DNA of 64,000 nt from Emticicia sp037153985 (GCF_037153985.1 NZ_JBBAYI010000003.1:1-64000), one strand, 5' to 3'; shown: positions 44,716 through 54,593, counted from the stretch's first letter. Notes: a model not told the origin generated them from the letters alone. Numbers and translations are program-made.

Positions 44716-45216
44716 ATGAAAACAATACATACCGAAGTTATTAAGCAATTAACTGATTTGTTAGAACAGCTACCTCCACAAAGTTATGCTAAAGCTCTTT
44801 CTATTTTAAATGGCAGTAGTATAGGGCAGCATTGCCGGCATATCATAGAATTTTATGAGTGCTTGCTTAAAGGTTATCAATCAGGTATTATTGATTATGA
44901 TGCCCGTCAACGTAATTTTTTAACAGAAAATGATGTATATTTTGCACTTGATATGTTAAAAAACATCAGCCAGACAATTGAGGATATTGCTGATGTTTCA
45001 ATGCCACTACTGCTGGCAGTTAATTATAATCCTGACCGGAGAGTACATATTCCAACCAGTTTTATCCGTGAAATGGCCTATCTTATTGAGCATTCTATCC
45101 ACCACTTTGCCTTAATCAGGATTGGTTTACAAGAAAATTTTAAAGAAGTTGAAATACCCGAAAATTTCGGGGTAGCTTATTCAACTATTCAACACAGGCA
45201 AGAGCAATACAATTAA
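44716..45216 (+). CDS. DinB-like four-helix protein
   Basis: 166 residues, helical. The metal-binding histidines of DinB/YfiT-type proteins are seen as SSIGQHCRHIIEFYE near 35-50 and LIEHSIHHFALIRIG near 130-145. Many such proteins are thiol-dependent metalloenzymes of unknown substrate. It is followed by the NRDE-family gene after 62 bp and is preceded by an operator candidate of the Crp/Fnr regulon. Confidence 0.75.
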   Translation: MKTIHTEVIKQLTDLLEQLPPQSYAKALSILNGSSIGQHCRHIIEFYECLLKGYQSGIIDYDARQRNFLTENDVYFALDMLKNISQTIEDIADVSMPLLLAVNYNPDRRVHIPTSFIREMAYLIEHSIHHFALIRIGLQENFKEVEIPENFGVAYSTIQHRQEQYN

Positions 45217-45278
45217 TAAATGTTTGCTTTGTTGCAGCTAGTATTTTACCAACATCTGATTAAAACTATGATTTTGTT

Positions 45279-46004
45279 ATGTGTGTGTTAACTTATTTGC
45301 CAACTACTAATAATGGTTTTATTTTTACATCAAACCGTGATGAAAAAACCAGTCGTGCCGCTGCCATTCCACCTAGAAAATATGAAATAGGTGGATATTA
45401 CGTTTTTTACCCGAAAGACCCGCAGGGGGATGGTACTTGGATTGGCGGATGTGATACCTTTACCCTTTGCTTGCTTAACGGAGGTATATCACCCCATGTT
45501 TCGGCTCCGCCTTACCGCCAAAGCCGCGGGAAAGTAATTCTGGATTTTTACACCTACGCAAATATTGAAGCGTTTGTTAACAATTATTCATTTGAGGGTA
45601 TTGAACCCTTTACACTTGTGATTATTAACAAGCATGTAACAGACACATACAGTGAAATCAGGTGGACAGGCAAGCAGGTGATTCACACGCAGCACGCTCG
45701 TAATAAACCACGAATATGGTCGTCAGTTACGCTTTATTCTTCTAAGGTTATTGAGCAAAGAGAACAATGGTTTCAAGATTTTTTACAGCAATATCCGGCC
45801 TATACTGCTGATGACATTTTACATTTTCATCATACAGGTGGTATGGGAGACGAAAGAAATGACATAAAAATGAATAGAAATAATGAGCTTCGTACCATCA
45901 GTATTACACAATTTCAGGTAAGCTCAGAGGAGTTTGTGGTCAATTATGAAGACCTGCAAAAAAACAAAAACTATGTTTATAGAGTTTTTATAGAGTGCGT
46001 GTGA
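45279..46004 (+). CDS. NRDE (TANGO2)-family protein
   Basis: 241 residues. The N-terminal family signature reads MCVLTYLPTTNNGFIFTSNRDE; the second-residue Cys would be exposed as the N-terminal nucleophile after Met removal, as in related N-terminal hydrolases. The strand-rich core continues through DGTWIGGCDTFTLCLLNGG. Its role is not established; the family is linked with haem or lipid trafficking in eukaryotes. It follows the DinB-like gene. Confidence 0.85.
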   Translation: MCVLTYLPTTNNGFIFTSNRDEKTSRAAAIPPRKYEIGGYYVFYPKDPQGDGTWIGGCDTFTLCLLNGGISPHVSAPPYRQSRGKVILDFYTYANIEAFVNNYSFEGIEPFTLVIINKHVTDTYSEIRWTGKQVIHTQHARNKPRIWSSVTLYSSKVIEQREQWFQDFLQQYPAYTADDILHFHHTGGMGDERNDIKMNRNNELRTISITQFQVSSEEFVVNYEDLQKNKNYVYRVFIECV

Positions 46005-46150
46005 GGTTAGTCTGTAAAACATTATTTTGTTGCAGTTTTCGGAGTAGCCAAGCAACTGTTAAAACCCAGCAAACGTATGTATAGTAGTTTGAGTAACAGC
46101 TCAGGCTATTATTATTCCAACACAACGATTTACTTAACACCCGAAACTAC

Positions 46151-47218
46151 ATGTCAAAAATCGTTTCTATCGGAACTGCAAACCCACGTTACTGTCATCG
46201 GCAGGATGACATCTTGCAATTTATGCTCGATGCCACCAACCCCGATGAAAAGAGCAGAAAACTTTTACCACTTTTATACAAAAGAAGTGGAATAAACACC
46301 CGATACTCGGTTTTTCCCGACTTCTCGCTCAGCCGTGGAAACTGGCATTTTTTCGGCAATAATTGCGTGTCGCCCACTCTTGAGCAGCGCATGAAATTAT
46401 TCAATGAAGAAGTAGTAAACTTATCAGAAACAGCTATTAAAAAATGCCTGAAAGATACCCGTGTTGAAGAAATAACCCATCTAATAACTGTAACCTGCAC
46501 GGGGCTTTCAGCACCCGGCCTTGATATACTTCTTACAGAAAAACTCAGACTACCGGCTAATATTATTCGTACCTCTGTAAACTTTATGGGCTGTTATGCG
46601 GCTCTGCATGCACTTAAAATTGCAGATGCTTTTTGCCGTGCCGATGCCTCTTCAAAAGTACTCATTGTATGTACCGAAATATGTACTTTACATTTCCAGA
46701 AATCGAATCATATCGACGACGTACTTTCGTCTACTTTATTTGCAGATGGTTCTGCTGCTTGCTTGGTATCAGGCAACTCAAAAGACAGTGGTTTGGCCAT
46801 CAAACAGTTTTTTTCAAAAATTGCACTGGCAGGGCAGCCCGATATGGCATGGCAGTTGTCAGGCAATGGCTTTCTGATGACCCTGAAAAACCATGTACCT
46901 AAGTTAATTAAAGAAGAAATCGGCTCGTTATTACATAGTTGTTTAAATCAGCTAAATCTATCCAGAAAAGACATCAGCCATTGGGCTATTCATCCGGGCG
47001 GGAAAAACATACTGGAAGCCGTTGAAAACGCTTTAGCCCTGAACCATAACGACTTAGCAGTTTCTTACGATATCCTGCGTGACTATGGGAATATGTCGTC
47101 AGCAACAATACTTTTTGTACTTGAGAAAATCATGCAAAAGCCCCATACAAGAGGTAACATTTTTACAGTGGCTTTTGGGCCGGGTATCACCATCGAAACA
47201 GCTATGCTTAGCCTATGA
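46151..47218 (+). CDS. Type III polyketide synthase
   Basis: 355 residues, chalcone-synthase fold. The catalytic triad is complete: Cys148 in TSVNFMGCYAALHALKIA, His in HWAIHPGGKNIL and Asn in DYGNMSSATILFVLE. LITVTCTGLSAPGLDILL is also typical. It condenses malonyl-CoA with an acyl starter to an alkyl pyrone, resorcinol or similar; the starter is unknown. It overlaps the methyltransferase gene by 4 bp, so the genes form one pathway. Confidence 0.93.
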   Translation: MSKIVSIGTANPRYCHRQDDILQFMLDATNPDEKSRKLLPLLYKRSGINTRYSVFPDFSLSRGNWHFFGNNCVSPTLEQRMKLFNEEVVNLSETAIKKCLKDTRVEEITHLITVTCTGLSAPGLDILLTEKLRLPANIIRTSVNFMGCYAALHALKIADAFCRADASSKVLIVCTEICTLHFQKSNHIDDVLSSTLFADGSAACLVSGNSKDSGLAIKQFFSKIALAGQPDMAWQLSGNGFLMTLKNHVPKLIKEEIGSLLHSCLNQLNLSRKDISHWAIHPGGKNILEAVENALALNHNDLAVSYDILRDYGNMSSATILFVLEKIMQKPHTRGNIFTVAFGPGITIETAMLSL

Positions 47219-47925
47219 ATTTCAAAAATCGCTCGTATACCTTAGAATTACTTGATAACGACGTTATCCCTCAGAAAGACCTCTATCAGAATCTGCGGGA
47301 GTTAGACTTCATTAACCAATGGCTGGGGGGGCATCAGGTAGTACTGGCGGGCTTACATTATTTTCTTGAAAAATCCAGAGCTATAAAACCCGTGAGTATC
47401 CTCGAAATAGGAAGTGGCGGCGGAGATAACCTGAGAGCAATCGGGCGTTTTTTACATAAAAAAAATATACCTTACCACTTGCAAGGAGTTGACCTTAAAA
47501 ACGATTGTGTACAGTTTGCCCGTCAACACCAAAACATCCCTATTCAATATCAGGTATGCGATTATCAGTTAACTGATTTAACCCTTCAGAAACCTGACTA
47601 CATTTTTAACTCTCTGTTTTGTCATCATTTCAAAGAACCCGACCTCATAAATATGCTGCAATGGATGTATAAACATTCAGAAAAGGGGTTTTTCATTGCC
47701 GATTTACACAGGCATCCACTGGCTTATTATTCAATTAAAATATTAACAGGTCTTTTTTCGAAATCTTATCTGGTCAGGAACGATGCACCTTTGTCTGTTC
47801 TGAGAGGTTTCCGAAAAACAGACTGGGAAATACTATTAGACCAAGCACAAATAAAAAATTATAAAATCCGGTGGAAATGGGCTTTCAGATGGCTCATTAT
47901 TGTAGAAAAACCAACTATCCATTAA
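47215..47925 (+). CDS. Class I SAM-dependent methyltransferase
   Basis: 236 residues. The SAM-binding motif is VSILEIGSGGGDNLRAIGRF, followed by HLQGVDLKNDCVQFARQ (motif II) and PDYIFNSLFCHHFKEPDLIN (motif IV region). Overlap with the polyketide synthase gene suggests it methylates the polyketide. The C-terminus is basic and Trp-rich (IRWKWAFRWLIIVEK). Confidence 0.88.
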   Translation: MNFKNRSYTLELLDNDVIPQKDLYQNLRELDFINQWLGGHQVVLAGLHYFLEKSRAIKPVSILEIGSGGGDNLRAIGRFLHKKNIPYHLQGVDLKNDCVQFARQHQNIPIQYQVCDYQLTDLTLQKPDYIFNSLFCHHFKEPDLINMLQWMYKHSEKGFFIADLHRHPLAYYSIKILTGLFSKSYLVRNDAPLSVLRGFRKTDWEILLDQAQIKNYKIRWKWAFRWLIIVEKPTIH

Positions 47926-47939
47926 CCCTGTTACACTTC

Positions 47940-48647
47940 ATGTTTGTTTCGTTAAATATTGTACGTTATCCCTTTTATTTTATCCCGATGGCTTTGTTTT
48001 CTATGGCAGTTTTCAGAATACCACTTATGTTTAACAAACACGTGCGCTTCTGGAAATTGCTGGGCTGTGGAAAAAACGGCACCTTCGATATTTACCCCGA
48101 CTGGTCGCAATGGGGTTTACTGGCAACTTGGGAAACAGCAGAAGACTTTGAACAATTTATGTCAAACTCATTTATACAGCAATGGTGGAGGTTATTTACT
48201 AAAGAGCAATGGTATGTGCTTTGTATTCCGTATGAATCGCACGGAAAATGGGACGGGCAGGAGCCTTTCGGTTCAAAACAGCCGATTAAAAACCATGATG
48301 GGAAAATTGCAGTTCTGACACGGGCAAGTATTCGTTTCTCAAAGCTAAAAAGTTTCTGGCAGAATGTTCCTCGCGTAGCCGATAGCCTGAACCAAGCCGA
48401 AGGATTTATTACGTCGGTAGGCATTGGAGAAGTGCCTCTATTAAGGCAAGCCACTTTTTCTATCTGGGAAAGCCTTGAAGATGTTAAAAAATTTGCTTAC
48501 AAGCAGTATGCACACCAAGCAGTAATCAAAAAAACTCGGAAAGAAGACTGGTATTCAGAAGAGCTATTTGCTCGCCTGATACCTATTAAAACACAAGGAA
48601 CTTTAAGAGGCAAAACACCTTTTAATACGACAAATGCTACCGCTTGA
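47940..48647 (+). CDS. CrtA-like (spheroidene monooxygenase family) protein
   Basis: 235 residues from ATG 47940 (the 47871 start lies within the methyltransferase gene). The family pattern is clear: FRIPLMFNKHVRFWKLLGCG, DWSQWGLLATWETAEDFEQF and KKFAYKQYAHQAVIKKTRKE with a His, and FARLIPIKTQGTL. CrtA family enzymes hydroxylate or oxidise carotenoids; here it sits beside a polyketide synthase and methyltransferase, so it may oxidise an aromatic ring. That use is inferred. Confidence 0.75.
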   Translation: MFVSLNIVRYPFYFIPMALFSMAVFRIPLMFNKHVRFWKLLGCGKNGTFDIYPDWSQWGLLATWETAEDFEQFMSNSFIQQWWRLFTKEQWYVLCIPYESHGKWDGQEPFGSKQPIKNHDGKIAVLTRASIRFSKLKSFWQNVPRVADSLNQAEGFITSVGIGEVPLLRQATFSIWESLEDVKKFAYKQYAHQAVIKKTRKEDWYSEELFARLIPIKTQGTLRGKTPFNTTNATA

Positions 48648-48907
48648 AAACTTTACGAAACCCTTTTAGAGCAACAACAAATTTCAAGCCAAAGGGAATT
48701 TAACGATATAATGCGAACAATAACTGATTGACTGTCAGGTAAGTAAAAAGCAAGTTTTTCGATATAAAATTTGTTTTTTTACAAAATATTGCCATATTTT
48801 GCCAAATAAACTGCATTCTAAAACGTTATTTTGCTGAGCCCTCCTATCTTCGGGCATGATTTTTGAGATGATACCTTAGAGTGAATACATACGAAACTAT
48901 TTTTTTT
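48648..48907 (+). other. Intergenic region upstream of type B secreted protein
   Basis: 260 bp. A TATCTTCG near 48845-48852 is one base off TAnnTTTG. Nothing else is seen. Confidence 0.3.
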
Positions 48908-51010
48908 ATGTCCCGCATTAAATCATATTTGCTTGGATTTATAGCCTTTTACATTACTTTTACAAGCTTTGGACAAGAACAGATTACCGAACCCAAAGAA
49001 TGTGCTAACCCATCAGGAGGCATTTCTTTAGGAGGTAACCTTGTACCTAATCCTACACTTGCTTGCCTCAATAATGGTAGCACATCAAGTAAAGTAACTA
49101 TTAGTAGCTATTCAGCTCCGGGCGGCGGTATGTTTACACCAGGTACTGTTTATTTTATTTTTAACTATAAAGACAGTAAGGGTGTTCCGGTTTTCCCTAA
49201 TACCCCACGCTTTGACACAACTTATACGCAGGCAGGCACCTACTGGATAATGATGAAAGGGAAAGTAGGCAGTAAAGACTACATCAGATGCCAGAAAGTT
49301 GAAGTTTTTTCAACACCACAACCAGAAATTGACTACAACGCTTGTAGTGCCAATACCGTAGTTGTGAAAATTCTACCGTCAGCCAATAATAAATTATATA
49401 CCATCATGAGTATTAACTGGGGCGATGGTACTACGGAAGAGTTTCCGATGGCTAGTATTTCAAGCACAGGTATTACAGCTACGCATACTTACAAGGGAGC
49501 AGTTATTCAGCCACTTATTCAAGGTATTCATATCCGTAACAATAGCCGAGTTTGTTCTGGCACTCCTTATCCGATACCCGTCGGTAGTGCTAATGTTCCT
49601 AAAATTACCGAACTTACAGGATTAAATGGTGGTGCAGAAAATAAAATTACAATTTCGGGCGGCACCGTTGGGCAAGACTATAACATCGAAATAAAACCTA
49701 AAGGTGGTAGCTGGGGGCCAGCAAATTTAACAATAAAAGGAACAGCCACTAGTGCCACAGCCAATACCTCAATTACTGGTCTTAATGGAGCAAACGAATA
49801 CTGTTTCCGACTACAACAAACGGGCTTGTGTGCAACGCCGATTTATTCAAACGAAGTATGTACCATTAAACCAGCTTCTCAGATTCTTTCTCCTACTACT
49901 GTAAAAATAAACTGGAGTAGCGAGTCTCCGATAACCCGTTATGAGGTACCTTATGAAGAAACGCCCACAGGTGCCAATAAAAACACAGGTTATCCGAACC
50001 CCTCTACTGCTACTACCTATACTTATAACCTTATGTATTGTAAAGCCAAATATAAGTTTAATGTAATTGGCTATGTAGGTACAGGCACAAACAGGGTAAC
50101 TATTAAATCACCTGATATTCTCGTTGACCCTTTAACAGGAGGAAAACTCCCCATGACATCTATCAGTTATATATCTAATGATGTTAATTTTATTCGCCTG
50201 ACTCTGAGTACTACCCCTCAGCCACCTAAATATAATATTTATAGGGCCGAAGGTAACTCAACCAATTTTACATTGGTCAAGAGTGTTACCACCAATAAGT
50301 GGGATGACTACAATGTAGAGCCGGAGAAACAACAATATTGCTATAAAGTAGACTATGAAGATGAGTGCGGGAATGTATCAGAACAATCGCCACCATTTTG
50401 TTCTATATTTTTAACTTCAAAAGCATCGAATACACTTAACTGGACAGAGTTTAAGGTGAGTGATGCAGCTAATTTGTTACTAAATGTAAAACCTACACAA
50501 TATACTGTACAGTTATTAGATGATAAAGGCAATATAATAATGCCTGTTGATAAAACTGTAAATCTGGAATCGAACCTGAAAAACGTTCTCGATGCAGCCC
50601 TGAATGACCCTAACCATAATGGTAGAGTAACCTTCAGGATTCTGGCCCAGCAAGATACCCAAGTAGATATTTATCCGATTGGCATTACAGACTTCCCATT
50701 CTTTAGTTATTCCAATACTTATACTTTTATAACTCCTGCACAAATTTTTGTACCATCGGCCTTTACACCTAATGGTGATACAAATAATGATGTTTTTCTG
50801 GCTAAAGAAAAGTTTGTTTCTGAATTTAATATGGTTATTTATAATCGTTGGGGACAAGCCATTTTTGAATCGAAAGATAAGGAAATTGGCTGGGATGGCA
50901 ACGAAAACGGTACTCCGGCCCCTCCGGGAAATTATAGTTATAAAATATATGGCATTGATAACGCCGGCCAAAAATTCGAAAAAATTGGTACCGTCATTCT
51001 GATTAAATAA
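48908..51010 (+). CDS. Large secreted protein with gliding motility-associated (T9SS type B) C-terminal domain
   Basis: 700 residues from ATG 48908 (MSRIKSYLLGFIAFYITFTS, signal peptide ending near FGQEQ). The middle holds several Ig/FN3-like beta domains with Cys (TLACLNNGS; YCFRLQQTGLC; QYCYKVDYEDECGN). The C-terminal ~90 residues form the CHU_C type B domain: FVPSAFTPNGDTNNDVF, FNMVIYNRWGQAIFESKDKE, IGWDGNENGTPAPPGNYSYK and IGTVILIK. It is exported by the type IX system, and type B substrates may stay surface-linked. A terminator follows. Confidence 0.9.
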   Translation: MSRIKSYLLGFIAFYITFTSFGQEQITEPKECANPSGGISLGGNLVPNPTLACLNNGSTSSKVTISSYSAPGGGMFTPGTVYFIFNYKDSKGVPVFPNTPRFDTTYTQAGTYWIMMKGKVGSKDYIRCQKVEVFSTPQPEIDYNACSANTVVVKILPSANNKLYTIMSINWGDGTTEEFPMASISSTGITATHTYKGAVIQPLIQGIHIRNNSRVCSGTPYPIPVGSANVPKITELTGLNGGAENKITISGGTVGQDYNIEIKPKGGSWGPANLTIKGTATSATANTSITGLNGANEYCFRLQQTGLCATPIYSNEVCTIKPASQILSPTTVKINWSSESPITRYEVPYEETPTGANKNTGYPNPSTATTYTYNLMYCKAKYKFNVIGYVGTGTNRVTIKSPDILVDPLTGGKLPMTSISYISNDVNFIRLTLSTTPQPPKYNIYRAEGNSTNFTLVKSVTTNKWDDYNVEPEKQQYCYKVDYEDECGNVSEQSPPFCSIFLTSKASNTLNWTEFKVSDAANLLLNVKPTQYTVQLLDDKGNIIMPVDKTVNLESNLKNVLDAALNDPNHNGRVTFRILAQQDTQVDIYPIGITDFPFFSYSNTYTFITPAQIFVPSAFTPNGDTNNDVFLAKEKFVSEFNMVIYNRWGQAIFESKDKEIGWDGNENGTPAPPGNYSYKIYGIDNAGQKFEKIGTVILIK

Positions 51011-51041
51011 AATTAAAGATACATTACTCATAAAATACAGC

Positions 51042-51065
51042 AAGGCAGTCTGAACCGACTGCCTT
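51042..51065 (+). terminator. Rho-independent terminator
   Basis: Perfect 9-bp stem AAGGCAGTC / GACTGCCTT (51042-51050, 51057-51065), 6-nt loop, then a T-run. Confidence 0.85.
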
Positions 51066-51126
51066 TTTTTGTAGTTTTGTAGTTAGTAAATGATTTCTCA
51101 CACATAGAACATAAATTCATAAAACT

Positions 51127-51471
51127 ATGAACATGGCAGATATTTTCGGCATGGCCGGTAAAATGAAAGAGATGCAAAGCCGTATGCAGGAAGCGCAGGA
51201 AAACCTCGGAAAAATTACAGAAACAGGCGAAGCTGGTGCAGGTATGGTAAAAGCTACGGTGAATGGCAAAAAACAATTACTACAAATTGAAATAGATAAT
51301 GATTTATTGAAGGTAGAAGACAAAGACATTTTGCAGGATTTAATTGTAGCTGCCACTAATAAGGCTTTAGAAAAAGTAGAAGAAAAAGCCAAAGAAGAAT
51401 TAAAGAAAAGCACAGAAGGTATGTTACCGAATATTCCCGGAATGGACCTAGATAAAATATTTAACAGGTAA
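51127..51471 (+). CDS. YbaB/EbfC-family nucleoid-associated protein
   Basis: 114 residues. Characteristic helix MADIFGMAGKMKEMQSRMQE, then the strand part AGAGMVKATVNGKKQLLQIEIDN and a C-terminal helix rich in Lys/Glu. These dimers bind DNA. The next gene (GT2) starts 2 bp after its stop. A -7 element TAGTTTTG is at 51072-51079. Confidence 0.93.
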   Translation: MNMADIFGMAGKMKEMQSRMQEAQENLGKITETGEAGAGMVKATVNGKKQLLQIEIDNDLLKVEDKDILQDLIVAATNKALEKVEEKAKEELKKSTEGMLPNIPGMDLDKIFNR

Positions 51472-51473
51472 GC

Positions 51474-52466
51474 ATGCCCAAAGTTGCCATAGTTATTCTG
51501 AATTATAATGGGCAGGGATTCCTCGAGAAATTCCTGCCCACTGTAATTCAATATTCATACAGCTATGAGATTATTGTAGCCGACAACGCTTCGACCGATA
51601 ATTCGGTTAGTTTTTTAAAAGAGACTTACCCTAAGGTAAGGCTAATTGAATTAACAGAAAACAGTGGTTTTGCTGAAGGCTATAATAAAGCCCTGAAACA
51701 GATAAAAGCCGAATATTATGTTCTGCTGAACTCTGACATAGAAGTTACACCTGACTGGGTTTTGCCTGTTATTCAGCTCATGGAGGCGAATCCTGCCATT
51801 GCGGCTTGCCAACCCAAAATACGCAACTATTACCAAAAAACACACTTTGAGTATGCAGGAGCCGCAGGTGGCTACATCGACTGGCTGGGGTATCCTTTTT
51901 GTAGAGGTAGGATATTTGATACCTGTGAAGAAGATACAGGGCAGTATGATGATACGAAAGAAGTATTCTGGGCTACGGGAGCTTGTATGTTTGTACGTGC
52001 CGAGGTGTTTCATAAAATTGGTGGTTTTGATGGCAGTTTTTTTGCTCACATGGAAGAAATAGATTTGTGTTGGCGCATGAAAAATGCAGGGTATCAGGTA
52101 TTTTACTGTGCCGATTCGATGGTTTATCATGTGGGGGGCGGAACCTTACATAAATCAAACCCTAAAAAAACATTTCTTAACTACCGGAACGGCCTTGCCA
52201 TGCTTTACAAAAACCTGCCTGCTAACAAATTATTTGGTATTATTTTCATGAGATTAGTCTTGGATGGTGTGTCTAGCATAAAGTTTCTGCTTGCAGGTTC
52301 ACTGAAAGATATATGGGCTATTCTTAAAGCACATTTTGCATTCTATGCCATGATTCCGCGCTTGCAAAGGCAAAAAAACAAACAGCTAAACGATATTTAT
52401 CAGAAAAGTATTGTAGCGGCATATTTTATCAGGAAACAAAAAACATTCAAAGAACTATCGTCCTGA
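51474..52466 (+). CDS. Family 2 glycosyltransferase
   Basis: 330 residues. GT2 core: VAIVILNYNGQGFLEKFL, EIIVADNASTDNSVSFL, SGFAEGYNKALKQ, YYVLLNSDIEVTPDWV (DxD-type), and FFAHMEEIDLCWRMKNAGYQ. This is close to rhamnosyl-type WcaA/RfbN-like enzymes. It lies between YbaB and coaE, 2 bp each side. The sugar is not predictable. Confidence 0.93.
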   Translation: MPKVAIVILNYNGQGFLEKFLPTVIQYSYSYEIIVADNASTDNSVSFLKETYPKVRLIELTENSGFAEGYNKALKQIKAEYYVLLNSDIEVTPDWVLPVIQLMEANPAIAACQPKIRNYYQKTHFEYAGAAGGYIDWLGYPFCRGRIFDTCEEDTGQYDDTKEVFWATGACMFVRAEVFHKIGGFDGSFFAHMEEIDLCWRMKNAGYQVFYCADSMVYHVGGGTLHKSNPKKTFLNYRNGLAMLYKNLPANKLFGIIFMRLVLDGVSSIKFLLAGSLKDIWAILKAHFAFYAMIPRLQRQKNKQLNDIYQKSIVAAYFIRKQKTFKELSS

Positions 52467-52468
52467 TT

Positions 52469-53104
52469 GTGCGTTTTCCAATCTTTATAAATCATAAAAA
52501 TACATTGTTAAAAATAGGCATTACCGGCGGAATAGGTTCTGGAAAAACCATTGTTTGCAAGATATTCGAAATCTTGGGAGTACCCGTATATTATGCCGAT
52601 GAAAGAGCCAAATGGCTTACAAACCATGATTTACAGCTTCGCAAAGAAATAAAGGAGCTTCTAGGCAGGCAGGCTTACAATGAGCAAGGCGAATATAACA
52701 GAAAGTGGGTAGCAGCTCAGGTTTTTGACAACCCCGATTTATTGAAGATGCTGAATGGCCTCATTCACCCACGGGTATTTGCCGATACAGATAAATGGTT
52801 TCAGGATAATCAGCACAAGCCCTATACATTACGTGAAGCAGCTTTAATGAATGCAGCCGGCAATAACAATAATTTTGATACTGTGATTGTGGTAACGGCT
52901 CCGATTGATTTAAGAATAAGCCGGATTAAAAAACGTGACCCACAACGTAATGAAGAAGAAATCAGGGCGATTATATCAAGGCAAAAAACAGAAGAAGAAT
53001 TTTTGGCAATAGCCAATTACAAGATTATAAACGACGAACAACATTTGCTCATTCCGCAAGTGCTAGCCCTTCATGAAACATTTTTAAAGCAGGCTATTTC
53101 CTGA
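52469..53104 (+). CDS. coaE: Dephospho-CoA kinase
   Basis: 211 residues from GTG 52469. An in-frame TTG at 52505 would give LLKIGITGGIGSGK at the N-terminus, which fits the family better, so the true start may be there. P-loop GITGGIGSGKTIVCKIFEIL, YADERAKW, the HPRVFADTDKWF lid region and KKRDPQRNEEEIRAIISRQ. It makes the last step of CoA synthesis. Its 3' end overlaps dnaA by 11 bp in the convergent orientation. Confidence 0.95.
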   Translation: MRFPIFINHKNTLLKIGITGGIGSGKTIVCKIFEILGVPVYYADERAKWLTNHDLQLRKEIKELLGRQAYNEQGEYNRKWVAAQVFDNPDLLKMLNGLIHPRVFADTDKWFQDNQHKPYTLREAALMNAAGNNNNFDTVIVVTAPIDLRISRIKKRDPQRNEEEIRAIISRQKTEEEFLAIANYKIINDEQHLLIPQVLALHETFLKQAIS

Positions 53105-54536
53105 ACATTTTTAGCAGTTTACTTACGGCTCCGCTTATTTCCTTATCGGTATCCATTAAATCATTTACGGTCTGAATGGCATGAATTACGGTACTGTGGT
53201 CACGTCCGCCAAAATGATAACCAATCGATTTTAACGACAAGTTTGTTAGTTCTTTTGCCAGATACATAGCCACTTGCCTAGGCAGTACAATCTCTCTGAG
53301 GCGGCTTTTCCCTTTCAGGTCAGGTATTCTCACCTTATAATGCTCTGTTACGGCTTCAATAATGGTATCAATAGTTACCTCTCTTTCAGAATCTTTCACC
53401 AAATGGCGAAGGGTATTTTTTGCTAGTTCCACATCAATTTCACGGCGTGTAAGCGATGCCTGCGCTAGCAATGAAATCATTACTCCTTCCAGTTCGCGCA
53501 CGTTTGTGTCAATGCTATGTGCCAGATACTCTATTACTTCATAAGCAATAGAAATACCTTCAGCCTGAGCTTTTTTCTGAATAATAGCAATACGAGTTTC
53601 AAAATCAGGCGTTTGTAAATCGGCTGTCAGACCCCATTTAAAACGAGAAAGCAGGCGGTCTTCTACCCCTTCGAGTTCACGAGGTGGGCGGTCAGAGGTC
53701 ATTACGATCTGTTTTCCTGATTGGTGCAAATGGTTAAAAATATGAAAGAATGTTTCCTGTGTTTTTTCTTTTCCTGATAAAAACTGTACGTCATCAATAA
53801 TCAGAATATCTACCTGCATATAAAAATTCATGAAATCTTGCAGGCTATTATTACGGATAGCATTAATAAACTGGCTGGTGAATTTTTCAGAAGAAACATA
53901 AAGCACAAATTTATTTCCTGCCTTATTTTTCATAAAATTACCAATGGCCTGCACTAAATGCGTTTTACCTAACCCTACTCCACCATAAATCATGAGCGGG
54001 TTAAACGATGTTACACCCGGTTTGGAAGCAACGGCAAATCCGGCAGCCCTTGCCAGACGGTTACAGTCTCCTTCTACGAAGTTATCAAAAGTATAATTCG
54101 GGTTAAGGTAAGAATCCAGATTTAGCGAATCGAGGTCTTTCATCTCGAATGGGCTTCTTACCGAATCATTTATTGTATTTTCAACCCTTGCTACTGGCGA
54201 GCTATGCTGTGGCATATTCACGGCAATAGGTGGTTCATTTTTTTTCTGGTTTCCGCTATCAATAATAATAGAATACTCAAGCATCCCCTCCCGCCCGATT
54301 GCGTAGTCTAGTGCTTTTCTTAATAATTGCACATAGTTTTCCTCTAACCACTCGTAAAAAAATTGGCTTGGCACTTGAATAGTCAGCTTTTTACCTTCTA
54401 ATTTTCCGGGTACAATCGGTTCGAACCAAGTTTTATAACTTTGCTCCGAAATACTATCACGAATAATCTTCAGGCAATTCTGCCACACTATGTCTACTTC
54501 ACGTTGTTGAGTTTTCGGCGTTTCTAAAATAGTCAT
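53094..54536 (-). CDS. dnaA: Chromosomal replication initiator DnaA
   Basis: 480 residues from ATG 54536. Domain I (VDIVWQNCLKIIRDSISEQS; YKTWFEPIVPGKLEG), a linker domain II, AAA+ domain III with Walker A GGVGLGKTHLV and Walker B DILIIDDVQF, sensor DRPPRELEG, and domain IV with the DNA-binding signature GGRDHSTVIHAIQTV. Initiates replication at oriC. No DnaA-box cluster was recognised next to it, as far as I can see, so oriC is probably elsewhere. Confidence 0.98.
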   Translation of the reverse strand: MTILETPKTQQREVDIVWQNCLKIIRDSISEQSYKTWFEPIVPGKLEGKKLTIQVPSQFFYEWLEENYVQLLRKALDYAIGREGMLEYSIIIDSGNQKKNEPPIAVNMPQHSSPVARVENTINDSVRSPFEMKDLDSLNLDSYLNPNYTFDNFVEGDCNRLARAAGFAVASKPGVTSFNPLMIYGGVGLGKTHLVQAIGNFMKNKAGNKFVLYVSSEKFTSQFINAIRNNSLQDFMNFYMQVDILIIDDVQFLSGKEKTQETFFHIFNHLHQSGKQIVMTSDRPPRELEGVEDRLLSRFKWGLTADLQTPDFETRIAIIQKKAQAEGISIAYEVIEYLAHSIDTNVRELEGVMISLLAQASLTRREIDVELAKNTLRHLVKDSEREVTIDTIIEAVTEHYKVRIPDLKGKSRLREIVLPRQVAMYLAKELTNLSLKSIGYHFGGRDHSTVIHAIQTVNDLMDTDKEISGAVSKLLKMFRK

Positions 54537-54563
54537 TTGGCTACTTGGGATTCTAAAGGGGTG

Positions 54564-54593
54564 CAAAGATAATAAAAATCACGTACCTACCAA
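54564..54593 (-). promoter_or_regulatory. Putative dnaA promoter
   Basis: Minus strand TTG (54593-54591), 19 nt, TATCTTTG (54571-54564), then 27 bp to ATG. A strong match to the Bacteroidota pattern. Confidence 0.58.
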
